Shown: piece after piece, positions 55,718 to 64,000 of the stretch
Numbering within the stretch: the stretch's first letter is position 1
Layout: each line of letters opens with the position of its first letter
Assembly (NCBI RefSeq): GCF_003576315.1
Contig: NZ_QWFZ01000006.1
Span: forward strand, 124,001-188,000
Length of the DNA: 64,000 nt
Direction: 5' to 3'
DNA from: Henriciella mobilis
GTDB lineage: Bacteria > Pseudomonadota > Alphaproteobacteria > Caulobacterales > Hyphomonadaceae
Notes under the pieces: generated by a model
The model's database searches: none
Told to the model about the DNA's origin: nothing
Seen by the model: the letters and a program-made list of their open reading frames with translations, nothing else
Translations under genes and position numbers: made by a program

Positions 55718-56947
55718 ATGATTGGCGTACTGTTCATCTTCTATATGGCGCTTGGTACGGCGCTCGGCCTGGGCCTGTACACCTATCTGGGTGTCGGGAT
55801 CCCTCTGGCTGTCGGCCTTGGCGCCGTCCTGACCGTCGTCCTCGGCCAGCTGCACCTGCTGATCGCGCACGTCTCCAAGACTGCGGAAACTGATGAGAAG
55901 CTGGAACGGATCGAGCGCGCCAATGCCGCCACGCGTGAGCGCATGGACATGGTCGAGGCGCGCACCGAAAGCGTCGAATCGACCCTGAAGCATGAACTGA
56001 CCGAGCGCCGCGATGCGCTGGTCAGCGAGATGCGCCAGCTGGAAGGGCTGATCGACCGCCTGTCGAAGAGTTTCGAATCGAAGCTCGACGAAACCGTCGA
56101 CAAGAGCGAGATGCGCCCGCAGGAAGATGCGGTGCTGCGCACGGTGAAAGCCGCCCTCCAGGATGGCCGCGTCGACCTGCACCTGCAGCCCATCGTGTCG
56201 CTGCCCCAGCGCCGGGTTGCCTTCTATGAAGGCTTCACGCGCCTGCGCCGCCCGGACGGCTCACTGATCCTGCCAGCCGAATTCCTCGATGCGGCCCGCC
56301 GGGCCCGCCTGATGGGCGTCATCGACAACATGCTCCTCTTCCGCTGCGTGCAGATCGTGCGCCGCCTGTCGGAGCGGGACCGCCGCGTCGGTGTGTTCTG
56401 CAACATTTCGGCGAACTCGCTGACCGACCCGCATTTCTTCCCGCAATTCCTCGAATTCATGCGGGAAAACCGCGACCTGGCCGGGGCGCTGATCTTCGAA
56501 ATCCCGGCGGACCGCTTCGAGAATCGCTCGCGGGAAATGCGCGAGGGCATGGAAAAGCTGACCGCGCTCGGCTTCCGCTTCTCGATCGATCATGCCACCG
56601 ATCTCGGTCTCGATCTGCCACGGCTGCAGGATGCCGGGGTCCGCTTCGTCAAGATGAATGGCGGCGAGCTGATCGACCAGCTGCGTAACCCGTCCGGCCC
56701 GCGCCCGATCTCCAACGTGCAGCGCTCGGTCGATGGCGAGGAGGTCTCCGCTGTGTGCTCGCGCTTTGGCGTAACGCTCATCGCCGAGAAGCTGGAAGAA
56801 GAGGTCAGCGTCGTCGAAATCCTTGAATTCGATATCCCCTATGGTCAGGGACATGTCTTCGGCGCGCCGAAGCCGATCAAGTCCTCCCTGATGGAAGCCA
56901 CAGCCCCGCCGGCCGAGTTCATCGCCAAGCTGGGGGCTTTCGGCTGA
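55718..56947 (+). CDS. tipF: TipF-like membrane EAL-domain protein
   Basis: 409 residues. N-terminal membrane part (about 2-20 and 30-46), a coiled coil (about 55-130, LERIERANAATRERMDMVEA), then an EAL-fold domain (about 145-395): VDLHLQPIVSLPQRRVAFYEGFTRLRR-type opening, FCNISANSLTDPHFF, FEIPADRFENRS. The architecture is that of Caulobacter TipF, a c-di-GMP receptor that localises the flagellar pole. The catalytic EAL triplet reads EGF, and the DD pair is changed (SIDHATD), so it likely binds rather than hydrolyses c-di-GMP. No flagellar genes are adjacent. Confidence 0.75.
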   Translation: MIGVLFIFYMALGTALGLGLYTYLGVGIPLAVGLGAVLTVVLGQLHLLIAHVSKTAETDEKLERIERANAATRERMDMVEARTESVESTLKHELTERRDALVSEMRQLEGLIDRLSKSFESKLDETVDKSEMRPQEDAVLRTVKAALQDGRVDLHLQPIVSLPQRRVAFYEGFTRLRRPDGSLILPAEFLDAARRARLMGVIDNMLLFRCVQIVRRLSERDRRVGVFCNISANSLTDPHFFPQFLEFMRENRDLAGALIFEIPADRFENRSREMREGMEKLTALGFRFSIDHATDLGLDLPRLQDAGVRFVKMNGGELIDQLRNPSGPRPISNVQRSVDGEEVSAVCSRFGVTLIAEKLEEEVSVVEILEFDIPYGQGHVFGAPKPIKSSLMEATAPPAEFIAKLGAFG

Positions 56948-56994
56948 TGCAGGCGGTGTTTGACCGCACCGGTGCGCCCCAGTACTGAGCGGCC

Positions 56995-57849
56995 ATGACA
57001 CGACCTGAGCATCCCGCCGGCCTCGCCGCTATCGCGCATGATTACGACACGATCCTCTGTGATGTCTGGGGTGTGATCCACAATGGCCGGCGCGCCTTTG
57101 ACGACGCCTGCGAGGCCCTGGCGAAATTCCGGGCGGGGGGCGGCACGGTCGTTCTGATCACCAACGCGCCGGTGCCCAAGGCGCAGGTCGTCTCCTACTT
57201 CAAACCCATCGGTGTGCCGGACGACTGCTTCGACGATTGCGTCTCCTCCGGCGATGCGACGCGGGCGGAGCTCTCGCGGCGCCGCCACGAAAAGATCTGG
57301 CGCCTCGGCGTCGATGCCGGCTGGGAACGCGACCAGTTTCTCTACAAGGGCCTAGACCTCGATTTCGTCGAGCCGGACGAAGCCGACACGCTGCTCTGTA
57401 TCGGCCTGCGCGACCAGGTGAATGACGATCCGGAAGACTATCGCGCGCTGCTAAAGCAGGGTGTCGACCGGGACCTGCCGATGATCTGCGCCAATCCCGA
57501 CATCAAGGTGCGCATCGGGGACCAGCTTGTCTGGTGCGCCGGCGCGCTCGCGGCCATCTATGAGGAAGAGGGCGGGCGCGTCATCTATCCGGGCAAGCCG
57601 CATCCGACGATCTACAACCTCGCCATCGAGCGCGCGTCGGAGATACGCGGCGAGAAACCGGCACGGGTCCTGTGCATCGGCGACAGTCCTGGCACAGACA
57701 TGAGAGGCGCCGCCCGGCAAGGCTATGATGCGCTCTATGTCGGGACGGGGCTGGCCGAACATGGTGATGATTTCGAGGAAGAACTCGCCACCCTGCTTGA
57801 CCAATATGAAACCAGTGCGCGATACGCATTGCCCGCCTTGAGGTGGTGA
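56995..57849 (+). CDS. HAD-family hydrolase (TIGR01459 type)
   Basis: 284 residues, class IIA HAD phosphatase. Nucleophile motif ILCDVWGVIHNGRRAFDDA, motif II VVLITNAPVPKAQVVSYF, cap region, GKPHPTIYNLAIERA and motif IV CIGDSPGTDMRGAARQGYDA. The DVWG variant of DxDG and the length fit the TIGR01459 group of alphaproteobacteria. Substrate unknown; related enzymes act on sugar or nucleotide phosphates. Confidence 0.88.
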   Translation: MTRPEHPAGLAAIAHDYDTILCDVWGVIHNGRRAFDDACEALAKFRAGGGTVVLITNAPVPKAQVVSYFKPIGVPDDCFDDCVSSGDATRAELSRRRHEKIWRLGVDAGWERDQFLYKGLDLDFVEPDEADTLLCIGLRDQVNDDPEDYRALLKQGVDRDLPMICANPDIKVRIGDQLVWCAGALAAIYEEEGGRVIYPGKPHPTIYNLAIERASEIRGEKPARVLCIGDSPGTDMRGAARQGYDALYVGTGLAEHGDDFEEELATLLDQYETSARYALPALRW

Positions 57850-57904
57850 CGCAGCGGCTGTGGCATTGTAACAGACAGCGGCTTTTTGATTCGGAGACGG
57901 GCAG

Positions 57905-58336
57905 ATGAGTGCCAAGGACGGCTACAAATTCGAGGATCTGAGCGTCGGGATGGCGCATGAGACGACCCATACGATCACAGAGGAGGACGTCGTCCTCTTC
58001 GCGAAGGTCTCGGGCGACCACAATCCGATCCACATGGACGAAGAGTTCGCAAAGAAGACGCCCTTCGGCCAGCGTATTGCGCATGGCGCGCTGACCGCGT
58101 CCTACATTTCGGGCATTCTTGGCAATGACCTGCCGGGCCCGGGCTCGATCTTCACCCATCTGGAAATGCGCTTTCGCCGGCCGGTCTTCATCGGCAGCAC
58201 GGTCATCGCGCGCGCCGAGATCACCGAAATGATCGAGCGGGGCAATCGCGTGACGCTGAAGATCACCTGCTCGGTGGATGACAAGGTCGTCGTCGGCGGC
58301 GAGGCCAAGGTCATGGTGCCGAGCCGGGAAGATTAG
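57905..58336 (+). CDS. MaoC-like dehydratase
   Basis: 143 residues of hotdog fold. SGDHNPIHMDEEFAKKTPFG with the catalytic Asp-His (hydratase 2 motif) and AHGALTASYISGILG, the oxyanion helix. Such proteins hydrate enoyl-CoA in fatty-acid or polyhydroxyalkanoate metabolism. The gene lies 8 bases before ribF on the same strand, probably co-transcribed. Confidence 0.92.
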   Translation: MSAKDGYKFEDLSVGMAHETTHTITEEDVVLFAKVSGDHNPIHMDEEFAKKTPFGQRIAHGALTASYISGILGNDLPGPGSIFTHLEMRFRRPVFIGSTVIARAEITEMIERGNRVTLKITCSVDDKVVVGGEAKVMVPSRED

Positions 58337-58344
58337 GAGCGCTG

Positions 58345-59265
58345 ATGGCGGTTCACGCCGGTTATTCGGACATGCCTGAGAGCGCGCGCGGCTATTCGGT
58401 CGCGCTCGGCAATTTCGATGGGGTGCATCCGGGCCACCGCGCCGTCATCGATGCCGCCCGGATCGATGCGCATCCGCTGGGTGTGGCGACCTTCGAACCG
58501 CCGCCCCGCGCCTATTTCCGCCCGAACGACCCGCCTTTCCGGATTTATCGCCCGGCCCGGCGCAATGCGCGCCTGATCGAGCTCGGCGCCGATGCGGTGT
58601 TCGAGCTGCCCTTCAATAGCGACATGGCGGGCATGACGGATGAGGAATTCTGCCGCCGTGTCCTGCATGAGGGGCTAGGCGTGGCGCATGTCGCGGTCGG
58701 CTTCGATTTCCGTTTCGGCCGCGGGCGCATGGGCGATGCAGCGCGCCTGTCATCGCTCGGCCGGTCGCTGGGCTTCGACGTCACCATTGTCGAGAAGGTC
58801 GAAGGCCCGGATGCCGCGAAGGCGTCGTCGACCGGCATCCGAGAAGCGCTGATTGCCGGCGATCCGCAAAAGGCCGCGGCCATGCTGGGCCATGCCTGGA
58901 TCGCGGACGGCACGGTCGAGCGCGGCGAACAGCGCGGACGCACCATCGGCTTTCCGACAGCCAATCTGCATCTCGGTGAGCTGATCCATCCGCGCCATGG
59001 CGTCTATGCGGTGCGCGCGCGGATCGACCGGACGGGCGACTGGCTGCCCGGGGTCGCCAATTTCGGCCGCACGCCGACCACCGGCATTCGCGATCCGCTG
59101 CTGGAGACGTTCATCTTCGATTTCGAGCGCGATATTTACGGCCACTTCATGGAAGTCGAGCTGCACCATTTCCTGCGCCCGGAGCTGCATTTCCCTTCGC
59201 TTGAAGAGATGGTCGAACAGATGAAGAAGGATAGCGCGGACGCAAAGCGCCTGCTCGCGGGTTGA
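58345..59265 (+). CDS. ribF: bifunctional riboflavin kinase/FAD synthetase
   Basis: 306 residues. N-terminal FAD synthetase domain (about 1-160) with nucleotidyl motif ALGNFDGVHPGHRAVIDAA; C-terminal riboflavin kinase domain (about 180-300) with TIGFPTANLHLGE, GVYAVRARIDR and LETFIFDFERDIYG. Converts riboflavin to FMN then FAD. The ribF-ileS-lspA order is common in Proteobacteria. Confidence 0.96.
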   Translation: MAVHAGYSDMPESARGYSVALGNFDGVHPGHRAVIDAARIDAHPLGVATFEPPPRAYFRPNDPPFRIYRPARRNARLIELGADAVFELPFNSDMAGMTDEEFCRRVLHEGLGVAHVAVGFDFRFGRGRMGDAARLSSLGRSLGFDVTIVEKVEGPDAAKASSTGIREALIAGDPQKAAAMLGHAWIADGTVERGEQRGRTIGFPTANLHLGELIHPRHGVYAVRARIDRTGDWLPGVANFGRTPTTGIRDPLLETFIFDFERDIYGHFMEVELHHFLRPELHFPSLEEMVEQMKKDSADAKRLLAG

Positions 59266-59284
59266 GCCTCGCGCCTGCGACAGC

Positions 59285-59310
59285 TTGCGCCGGAAGGATG
59301 ACAGGCGCAA
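59285..59310. repeat. inverted repeat between ribF and ileS
   Basis: TTGCGCC and GGCGCAA, 7 bp perfect with a 12-base loop. No T-run follows, so it is not a classical terminator. The ~215-base intergenic region also contains CCGCC/GGCGG and CTCG/CGAG pairs before ileS; function unknown. Confidence 0.4.
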
Positions 59311-59480
59311 AGCCCTCTGCTAGAGCCTCACGCCATGATGAATCAGGCAAGCATCTGCATCATTCGAATTAGCCGCCCGGCTTGGCGGTGAGCGGTCTCG
59401 GGTCACGAGCCGTCACGCGGAGCCGGGATAAACCCCATTGCACCTTTAGATGACATTGCTGGTTCGAGACTGATCACACC

Positions 59481-62423
59481 ATGAACGACGACACCAAGAC
59501 GGCCACGGGCAACGACTATCGCGATACGCTGTTCCTGCCGAAAACCGAATTTCCCATGCGCGGCGGCCTGCCCAAGGCGGAGCCGAAATGGATCGCCCGC
59601 TGGGACGAGATGCGCCTGTATGATCGCATGCGCGAGGATGCCAAGAAGCGCGGCGCCAAGCCCTTCATCCTGCATGATGGCCCGCCCTATGCGAACGGCC
59701 CGATCCACCTTGGCACCGCGATGAACAAAATCCTCAAGGACCTTGTCGTGCGCGGCCACCAGATGCTGGGCTATGACGCCTCCTATATCCCCGGCTGGGA
59801 CTGCCACGGCCTGCCCATCGAGTGGAAAGTTGAAGAGGAATTCCGCGCCAAGGGCCGCACCAAGGACGATGTGCCCGGCGACGAGTTCCGCCGCGCCTGC
59901 CGCGCCTATGCCGAGAAGTGGATCGAGGTCCAGAAACAGGGCTTCCGCCGCTGCGGCGTCGAGGGCGACTGGGACCATCCCTACCTGACGATGAATTACG
60001 AGTCCGAGGCCGCGACCGTGCGCGAATTCCTTCGCGTGGCGATGTCCGGCCGGCTCGTGCGCGGCTCCAAGCCGATCATGTGGTCGCCGGTGGAGCGCAC
60101 GGCCCTCGCCGAAGCCGAAGTCGAATATCACGACCGCAAGGTGCCGGTGATCTGGGTGAAGTTTCCTGTTCAGGGTGAGGATTTCTCGGTCGTCATCTGG
60201 ACGACCACCCCATGGACGATCCCGGCCAACCAAGCCGTCAGCTTCAACCCGTCGATCAGCTACGGCCTCTATGAGGTCGAGAGCGTGATGAATGAGGAAG
60301 AGCTTGGCTTCGCGCCCTTCGCGAAACCAGGCGACAAGTATGTGCTGGCTGATGCGCTGGCGCAGAGCGTCATGGACAGTGCGAAGGTGTCCGGCTTCAA
60401 GCGGCTTCAAGATGTGAATCCGGAAGGCTGGACGCTAACCCATCCGCTCCACACGCTCTCGGACTTTTACAAACACCCAATCCCCATGCTCGCCGGCGAC
60501 CATGTCACCGACGATGCGGGTACCGGTTTCGTCCACACCGCGCCCGCCCATGGCGAGGACGACTTCCTCGTCTGGATCGCCAGCGGCCATAAAGCCTCTG
60601 ATATCCGCGACATCGTCAATGAGGACGGCGTCTATGAGCATCCGGACCTGCCGGACGCCCTGCAGGGCCTCGACATCATCCGCACCTCGGGCAAGAAGCG
60701 CGGTGAGCAGGGCAAGGCGAACCCGGAAGTGATGCGCCTGCTGACCGAGGCCGGAAACCTCCTCTCGCGCGGTGTGACGACGATCCGCGACGCGCACTCC
60801 TGGCGCTCGAAAGCCCCGGTCATCCGCCGGGCGACGCCGCAATGGTTCATCAGCATGGACAAGCCGGGCGCCAATGGCGCCGCGCCGCTGCGCGAGCTTG
60901 CCCTGAAGGCGCTTGAGGACACGGGCTTCACGCCGCCATCCGGGCGCAACCGGATCACCTCCATGGTTGCCGACCGGCCCGACTGGCTGATCTCGCGCCA
61001 GCGCAACTGGGGCGTGCCGATCACGCTGCTCGTCAGCCCGGACGGCCAGCCGCACACCTATGCGCTCCCCGAGGACAAGGCCAATGAGGTCAACAAACGC
61101 ATCCTCGACGCCATCGCCGCCGAAGGCGTTGAGGCGTGGTTCTCTGCCGATGCCGCGACATTCCTTGATGGCATCGCCGACCCGGCCGGCTGGGAGAAGG
61201 TGACCGATGTACTCGACGTCTGGTTCGACTCCGGTACGACGCATGCCTTCACCCTGCGCGACCGCGGCATCATCGATGAGAATTCCGGCCAGGCCGATGT
61301 CTATCTTGAAGGCTCCGACCAGCATCGCGGCTGGTTCCAGTCCTCGCTGCTCGAATGCTGCGCGACGCGCGGCATGGCGCCCTACAAGCAGGTCGTTACC
61401 CACGGCTTCATCGTCGATTCCGAGGGCAAGAAGATGTCGAAGTCGCTCGGCAATACGGTCGAGCCCGAACAGGTCGCCAACCAGTTCGGCATCGAGATCC
61501 TGCGCCTGTGGACCGCCAGCTCGGACTTCACCGAAGACCTGCGTATCTCCGACGATATCCTGAAGACCAATGCGGAGTCCTATCGCCGCCTGCGCAACAC
61601 GCTGCGCTATCTGCTTGGCGCGCTGGATGGCTATAGCGAGGCCGAAGCGGTTGATCCGGCGGACATGCCGGGCCTTGAGCGCTGGGTGCTGCACCGGCTG
61701 GCAGAAAGCGACGCGCTGGTGCGCAAGTCGTATGAAACGTTCGACTACAAGCGCATCATGTCCGCCATGCTCAACTTCTGCGGCGTGGACCTGTCGGCGA
61801 TCTATTTCGACATCCGCAAGGACAGCCTCTATTGCGACGCGCCGTCGGACAATCGCCGCAAGGCGGCCCGCACGGTGATGAGCCTCGTGCTCGAGCGGCT
61901 GGTCACATGGCTCGCGCCGATCATGCCGTTCACCACGGAGGAAGCCTTCCTGATGAGCCAGTTTGCCGGCCGGGCCGACAGCGTCCACCTGCTGACCTTT
62001 CCGGACACGCCAAAGAGCTGGCTTGATGCGGCCCACGCCGCGCGTTGGGAGAAGATCTTCAAGGTTCGCCGTGTCGTCACCGGCGCGCTGGAAGTCGAGC
62101 GCCGCGAGAAGCGGATCGGCGCCTCGCTGGAGGCCTCCCCGGAGGTCTATATCGAGGACAAGACGCTGATCGACGCCTTCGAGGGCGAGAGCCCGGCTGA
62201 CCTCTTCATCACGTCAGGCGCGAAGCTGGTCCATGGCGAAGGCCCGGCGGATGCCTACCGGCTCGAGGATACGCCCGGTGTTGCTGTGGTCCCGGCCAAG
62301 GCCAGCGGCGTGAAATGTGCGCGCAGCTGGAAGTATTTCGACCCGGCCACCGCCGATCCTGAGTTCCCGGACATCACACCGCGGGATGCAGCCGCCGTGC
62401 GCGAACTGAGAGGGGCTGCCTGA
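59481..62423 (+). CDS. ileS: isoleucyl-tRNA synthetase
   Basis: 980 residues. Class I synthetase with the HIGH-type motif GPIHLGTAMNKILKDLVV near residues 73-90, connective editing domain (TTPWTIPANQAVSF, GTGFVHTAPAHGEDDF), KMSKS as SEGKKMSKSLGNTVEP near 650 and anticodon-binding C-terminus. No Cys-rich zinc knuckle at the end, as in many alphaproteobacterial forms. Its stop shares one base with the lspA start. Confidence 0.98.
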   Translation: MNDDTKTATGNDYRDTLFLPKTEFPMRGGLPKAEPKWIARWDEMRLYDRMREDAKKRGAKPFILHDGPPYANGPIHLGTAMNKILKDLVVRGHQMLGYDASYIPGWDCHGLPIEWKVEEEFRAKGRTKDDVPGDEFRRACRAYAEKWIEVQKQGFRRCGVEGDWDHPYLTMNYESEAATVREFLRVAMSGRLVRGSKPIMWSPVERTALAEAEVEYHDRKVPVIWVKFPVQGEDFSVVIWTTTPWTIPANQAVSFNPSISYGLYEVESVMNEEELGFAPFAKPGDKYVLADALAQSVMDSAKVSGFKRLQDVNPEGWTLTHPLHTLSDFYKHPIPMLAGDHVTDDAGTGFVHTAPAHGEDDFLVWIASGHKASDIRDIVNEDGVYEHPDLPDALQGLDIIRTSGKKRGEQGKANPEVMRLLTEAGNLLSRGVTTIRDAHSWRSKAPVIRRATPQWFISMDKPGANGAAPLRELALKALEDTGFTPPSGRNRITSMVADRPDWLISRQRNWGVPITLLVSPDGQPHTYALPEDKANEVNKRILDAIAAEGVEAWFSADAATFLDGIADPAGWEKVTDVLDVWFDSGTTHAFTLRDRGIIDENSGQADVYLEGSDQHRGWFQSSLLECCATRGMAPYKQVVTHGFIVDSEGKKMSKSLGNTVEPEQVANQFGIEILRLWTASSDFTEDLRISDDILKTNAESYRRLRNTLRYLLGALDGYSEAEAVDPADMPGLERWVLHRLAESDALVRKSYETFDYKRIMSAMLNFCGVDLSAIYFDIRKDSLYCDAPSDNRRKAARTVMSLVLERLVTWLAPIMPFTTEEAFLMSQFAGRADSVHLLTFPDTPKSWLDAAHAARWEKIFKVRRVVTGALEVERREKRIGASLEASPEVYIEDKTLIDAFEGESPADLFITSGAKLVHGEGPADAYRLEDTPGVAVVPAKASGVKCARSWKYFDPATADPEFPDITPRDAAAVRELRGAA

Positions 62424-62980
62424 TGGCGGGGCCGGGTGACCGGAAGCTCTGGCTGGCGCTGATCGTCTTCGTGATCGTCGCCGACCAGCTGACCAAGCTG
62501 GCGATCCTCTCGACGCCTGTCTTCAATGCGATCGACTGCCTCGATGTCACGGTGCCGTGCGGGCAGATCGAACTGTCATCGGTGTTCGACCTGACCATGC
62601 TCTGGAACCGGGGCATCAGTTTCGGCACGTTCCAGTCTGACGGCCTGATGCGCTGGGTGCTCGTCCTCGCGACGAGCGGCATTGCCAGCGCCTTCATTTA
62701 CTGGCTGCTGCGGGCCGAGCGCTGGCTGACGGCGCTGTCTCTGGCCCTGGTCGTCGGCGGGGCGATCGGCAATCTGATCGACCGCGTGCGCTTCGGTGCC
62801 GTGGTCGATTTCCTGGATTTCTCCGGCCCGTGGTTCGGGGCGCATGTCGCCAGCTGGCCGGTCGGATTTCCATGGGTTTTCAATATCGCGGATGCGGCAA
62901 TAACTGTCGGCGCGGTCTTGCTGTTTCTCGATCAGTTTTTAATGTCGCGCCATAGCCCCGATGGTAAAGAAGGGGCCTGA
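62423..62980 (+). CDS. lspA: signal peptidase II (lipoprotein signal peptidase)
   Basis: 185 residues, four membrane helices. Catalytic aspartates in GNLIDRVRFGAVVDFLDF and FNIADAAITVGAVLLFLDQF. Cleaves prolipoproteins before the lipidated cysteine, relevant to the many lipoproteins encoded in this window. Directly follows ileS. Confidence 0.96.
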   Translation: MAGPGDRKLWLALIVFVIVADQLTKLAILSTPVFNAIDCLDVTVPCGQIELSSVFDLTMLWNRGISFGTFQSDGLMRWVLVLATSGIASAFIYWLLRAERWLTALSLALVVGGAIGNLIDRVRFGAVVDFLDFSGPWFGAHVASWPVGFPWVFNIADAAITVGAVLLFLDQFLMSRHSPDGKEGA

Positions 62981-63006
62981 GTGCCTGGTTTTAAGTGAGG
63001 ACGCCA

Positions 63007-63474
63007 ATGAGACGAGCTTTTGTGACGATGTCGGCGATGGGGGCGATCCTTGCAGCGGTCGGTTGTGTCGGTGGCGGCACGACTGGCCCTGACGAGTTCC
63101 GCGTGGTCACCAAGGCCCCGCTTTCGATTCCGCCTGAATACAGCCTGCGTCCGCCAGCAGCCGGGACGTCCGTTCCCGCCGAGGCCGATCCGAGCCGCGC
63201 ACCCGTTGCCGCAGCCTTCGGGACGAGCATCGGCCAGAATGCCAGCGCCGCCGAGCGCGCCCTTGTTTCGGCGGCCGGTGCCAATGCCGTCAGCCCGACC
63301 ATCCGCGCGATGGTCGACTATGAGGAGGCCGGTACCGTTCGCAAGTCGCGTGAGGATGCCGACCAGATCCTTTCCTATAGCGGCGACGGCCCCGTGGCAG
63401 ACAGTGCCACAGGCGATGGCGAGGTCTCGATCAGCAGCGGCAATCCGGACCGGGTGAAACTGCCAGGGACCTGA
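63007..63474 (+). CDS. DUF3035 lipoprotein, BamF-type
   Basis: 155 residues from the ATG at 63007 (GTGAGGACGCCA upstream; a GTG 12 bases earlier is possible). Lipobox AAVGCVGGG, then GPDEFRVVTKAPLSIPPEY, the DUF3035 signature. This family is a partner of the beta-barrel assembly complex in alphaproteobacteria, called BamF in Caulobacter. It follows lspA closely and precedes the M16 peptidase. Confidence 0.85.
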   Translation: MRRAFVTMSAMGAILAAVGCVGGGTTGPDEFRVVTKAPLSIPPEYSLRPPAAGTSVPAEADPSRAPVAAAFGTSIGQNASAAERALVSAAGANAVSPTIRAMVDYEEAGTVRKSREDADQILSYSGDGPVADSATGDGEVSISSGNPDRVKLPGT

Positions 63475-63520
63475 GGCCGAGGCACCACGCACTGACATTG
63501 ACCAGACTGAAAACCGGAGA

Positions 63521-64000
63521 ATGATGATGAGAGCATATCTTGCGGGGGGTCTGGCGGCGGTCGCCTTCACGGCCAGCCCCGCCTTTGCGGACACGGCTGA
63601 AGCCGAATGGGCGCCTGCCACGTTTGAACTCGACAACGGGATGGAAGTCGTGGTCCTGCCGGATCATCGCGCGCCGGTTGTCACGCACATGGTCTGGTAC
63701 AAGGTCGGCGCCGTCGATGAAGATCCGGGCAAGTCCGGCATCGCGCACCTTTTCGAACACATCATGTTCAAGGAAACCGACGATCTCGGCCCTGGCGAGT
63801 TCGACAATATCGTCTCGCGCCTTGGCGGTCAGAACAACGCCTTCACCTCCTGGGACTACACCGCCTATTACGAGCGGGTCGCCAAGCAGCATCTCGAGAA
63901 GATGATGGAGCTTGAGGCCGAACGGATGACCGACCTGATCATCAATGATGATCCGGAAGGCCCGTTCATCTCCGAGCGCGACGTGGTCAAGGAAGAGCGC
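63521..64000 (+). CDS. M16 zinc peptidase, N-terminal part
   Basis: The gene starts at the first of three ATG codons (63521) and continues past the window edge; 160 residues are seen. Signal peptide about 1-24 (AGGLAAVAFTASPAFA). Then the first pitrilysin-like domain: TFELDNGMEVVVLPDHRAPV, the inverted zinc site HLFEH with FNNAFTSWDYTAYYE-type region (QNNAFTSWDYTAYYERV). Periplasmic or secreted peptidase; a second M16 subunit often follows. Confidence 0.93.
   Translation, partial: MMMRAYLAGGLAAVAFTASPAFADTAEAEWAPATFELDNGMEVVVLPDHRAPVVTHMVWYKVGAVDEDPGKSGIAHLFEHIMFKETDDLGPGEFDNIVSRLGGQNNAFTSWDYTAYYERVAKQHLEKMMELEAERMTDLIINDDPEGPFISERDVVKEER

Overview
The window is a gene-dense, high-GC chromosomal segment of an alphaproteobacterium. 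Direct support comes from a circularly permuted two-piece tmRNA with the tag ANDNFAEGELMAA, an alpha-type SspB, a DUF3035 (BamF-type) lipoprotein, a TipF-like polar EAL protein and a complete Entner-Doudoroff operon. The combination suggests a marine Caulobacterales/Hyphomonadaceae-type bacterium; the family level is inference. No rRNA, tRNA, CRISPR array or insertion sequence was seen.

Layout. 1-2.7 kb: end of a RusA-type nuclease gene, a MAPEG protein, a SET protein, a thioesterase and sspB. 2.87-3.17 kb: ssrA (tmRNA), close to its adaptor gene sspB. 3.2-6.2 kb: two paralogous TadG-like pilus-assembly proteins with VWA domains. 6.4-10.9 kb: thyA and folA bracketing an AhpD-like protein, an SDR and a VUT transporter, then an SMP-30 lactonase. 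10.9-16 kb: apbC facing hflK-hflC-DUF2065-degP. 16-21.2 kb: a MarR-type regulator preceded by short palindromes and a DnaA box, an NlpC/P60 hydrolase, a cytochrome c, pheA, serB and miaA. 21.2-26.5 kb: an attenuated ilvB-x-ilvN-y-ilvC operon, in which x is a membrane protein and y is a low-GC zinc-ribbon/deoxyribosyltransferase-like protein that looks acquired. 26.5-29.3 kb: hsp20 with a thermometer-like leader, two paralogous surface proteins and a DUF3617 protein. 29.3-34.4 kb: zwf-edd-glk-eda behind a LacI-like operator. 34.4-42.7 kb: a transporter, a flavin oxidoreductase, a diguanylate cyclase, small envelope proteins, a lipoprotein-like methyltransferase, a TVP38 protein and leuA with a leucine-rich leader. 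43-48.7 kb: mreB-mreC-mreD-mrdA-rodA, the rod-shape elongasome. 48.7-55.4 kb: an NSS transporter, pip, a lipoprotein, a DUF262/DUF1524 protein, a FAH-family enzyme and a degenerate metallo-beta-lactamase-like lipoprotein. 55.4-55.6 kb: a candidate small RNA on the minus strand. 55.7-64 kb: tipF, a HAD phosphatase, MaoC, ribF, ileS, lspA, a BamF-type lipoprotein and the start of an M16 peptidase.

Connections. ssrA and sspB serve the same trans-translation/ClpXP pathway. hflKC, degP, hsp20 and the M16 peptidase are envelope or protein quality-control genes. ilv, leu, pheA and serB form an amino-acid theme, and both the ilv and leu units begin with a leader peptide rich in their own end-product residues. 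The least explained items are the foreign gene inside the ilv operon, the ~100-nt small RNA at 55.4-55.5 kb, the degenerate MBL lipoprotein, and the non-coding control elements before hsp20, zwf and the MarR-type gene.
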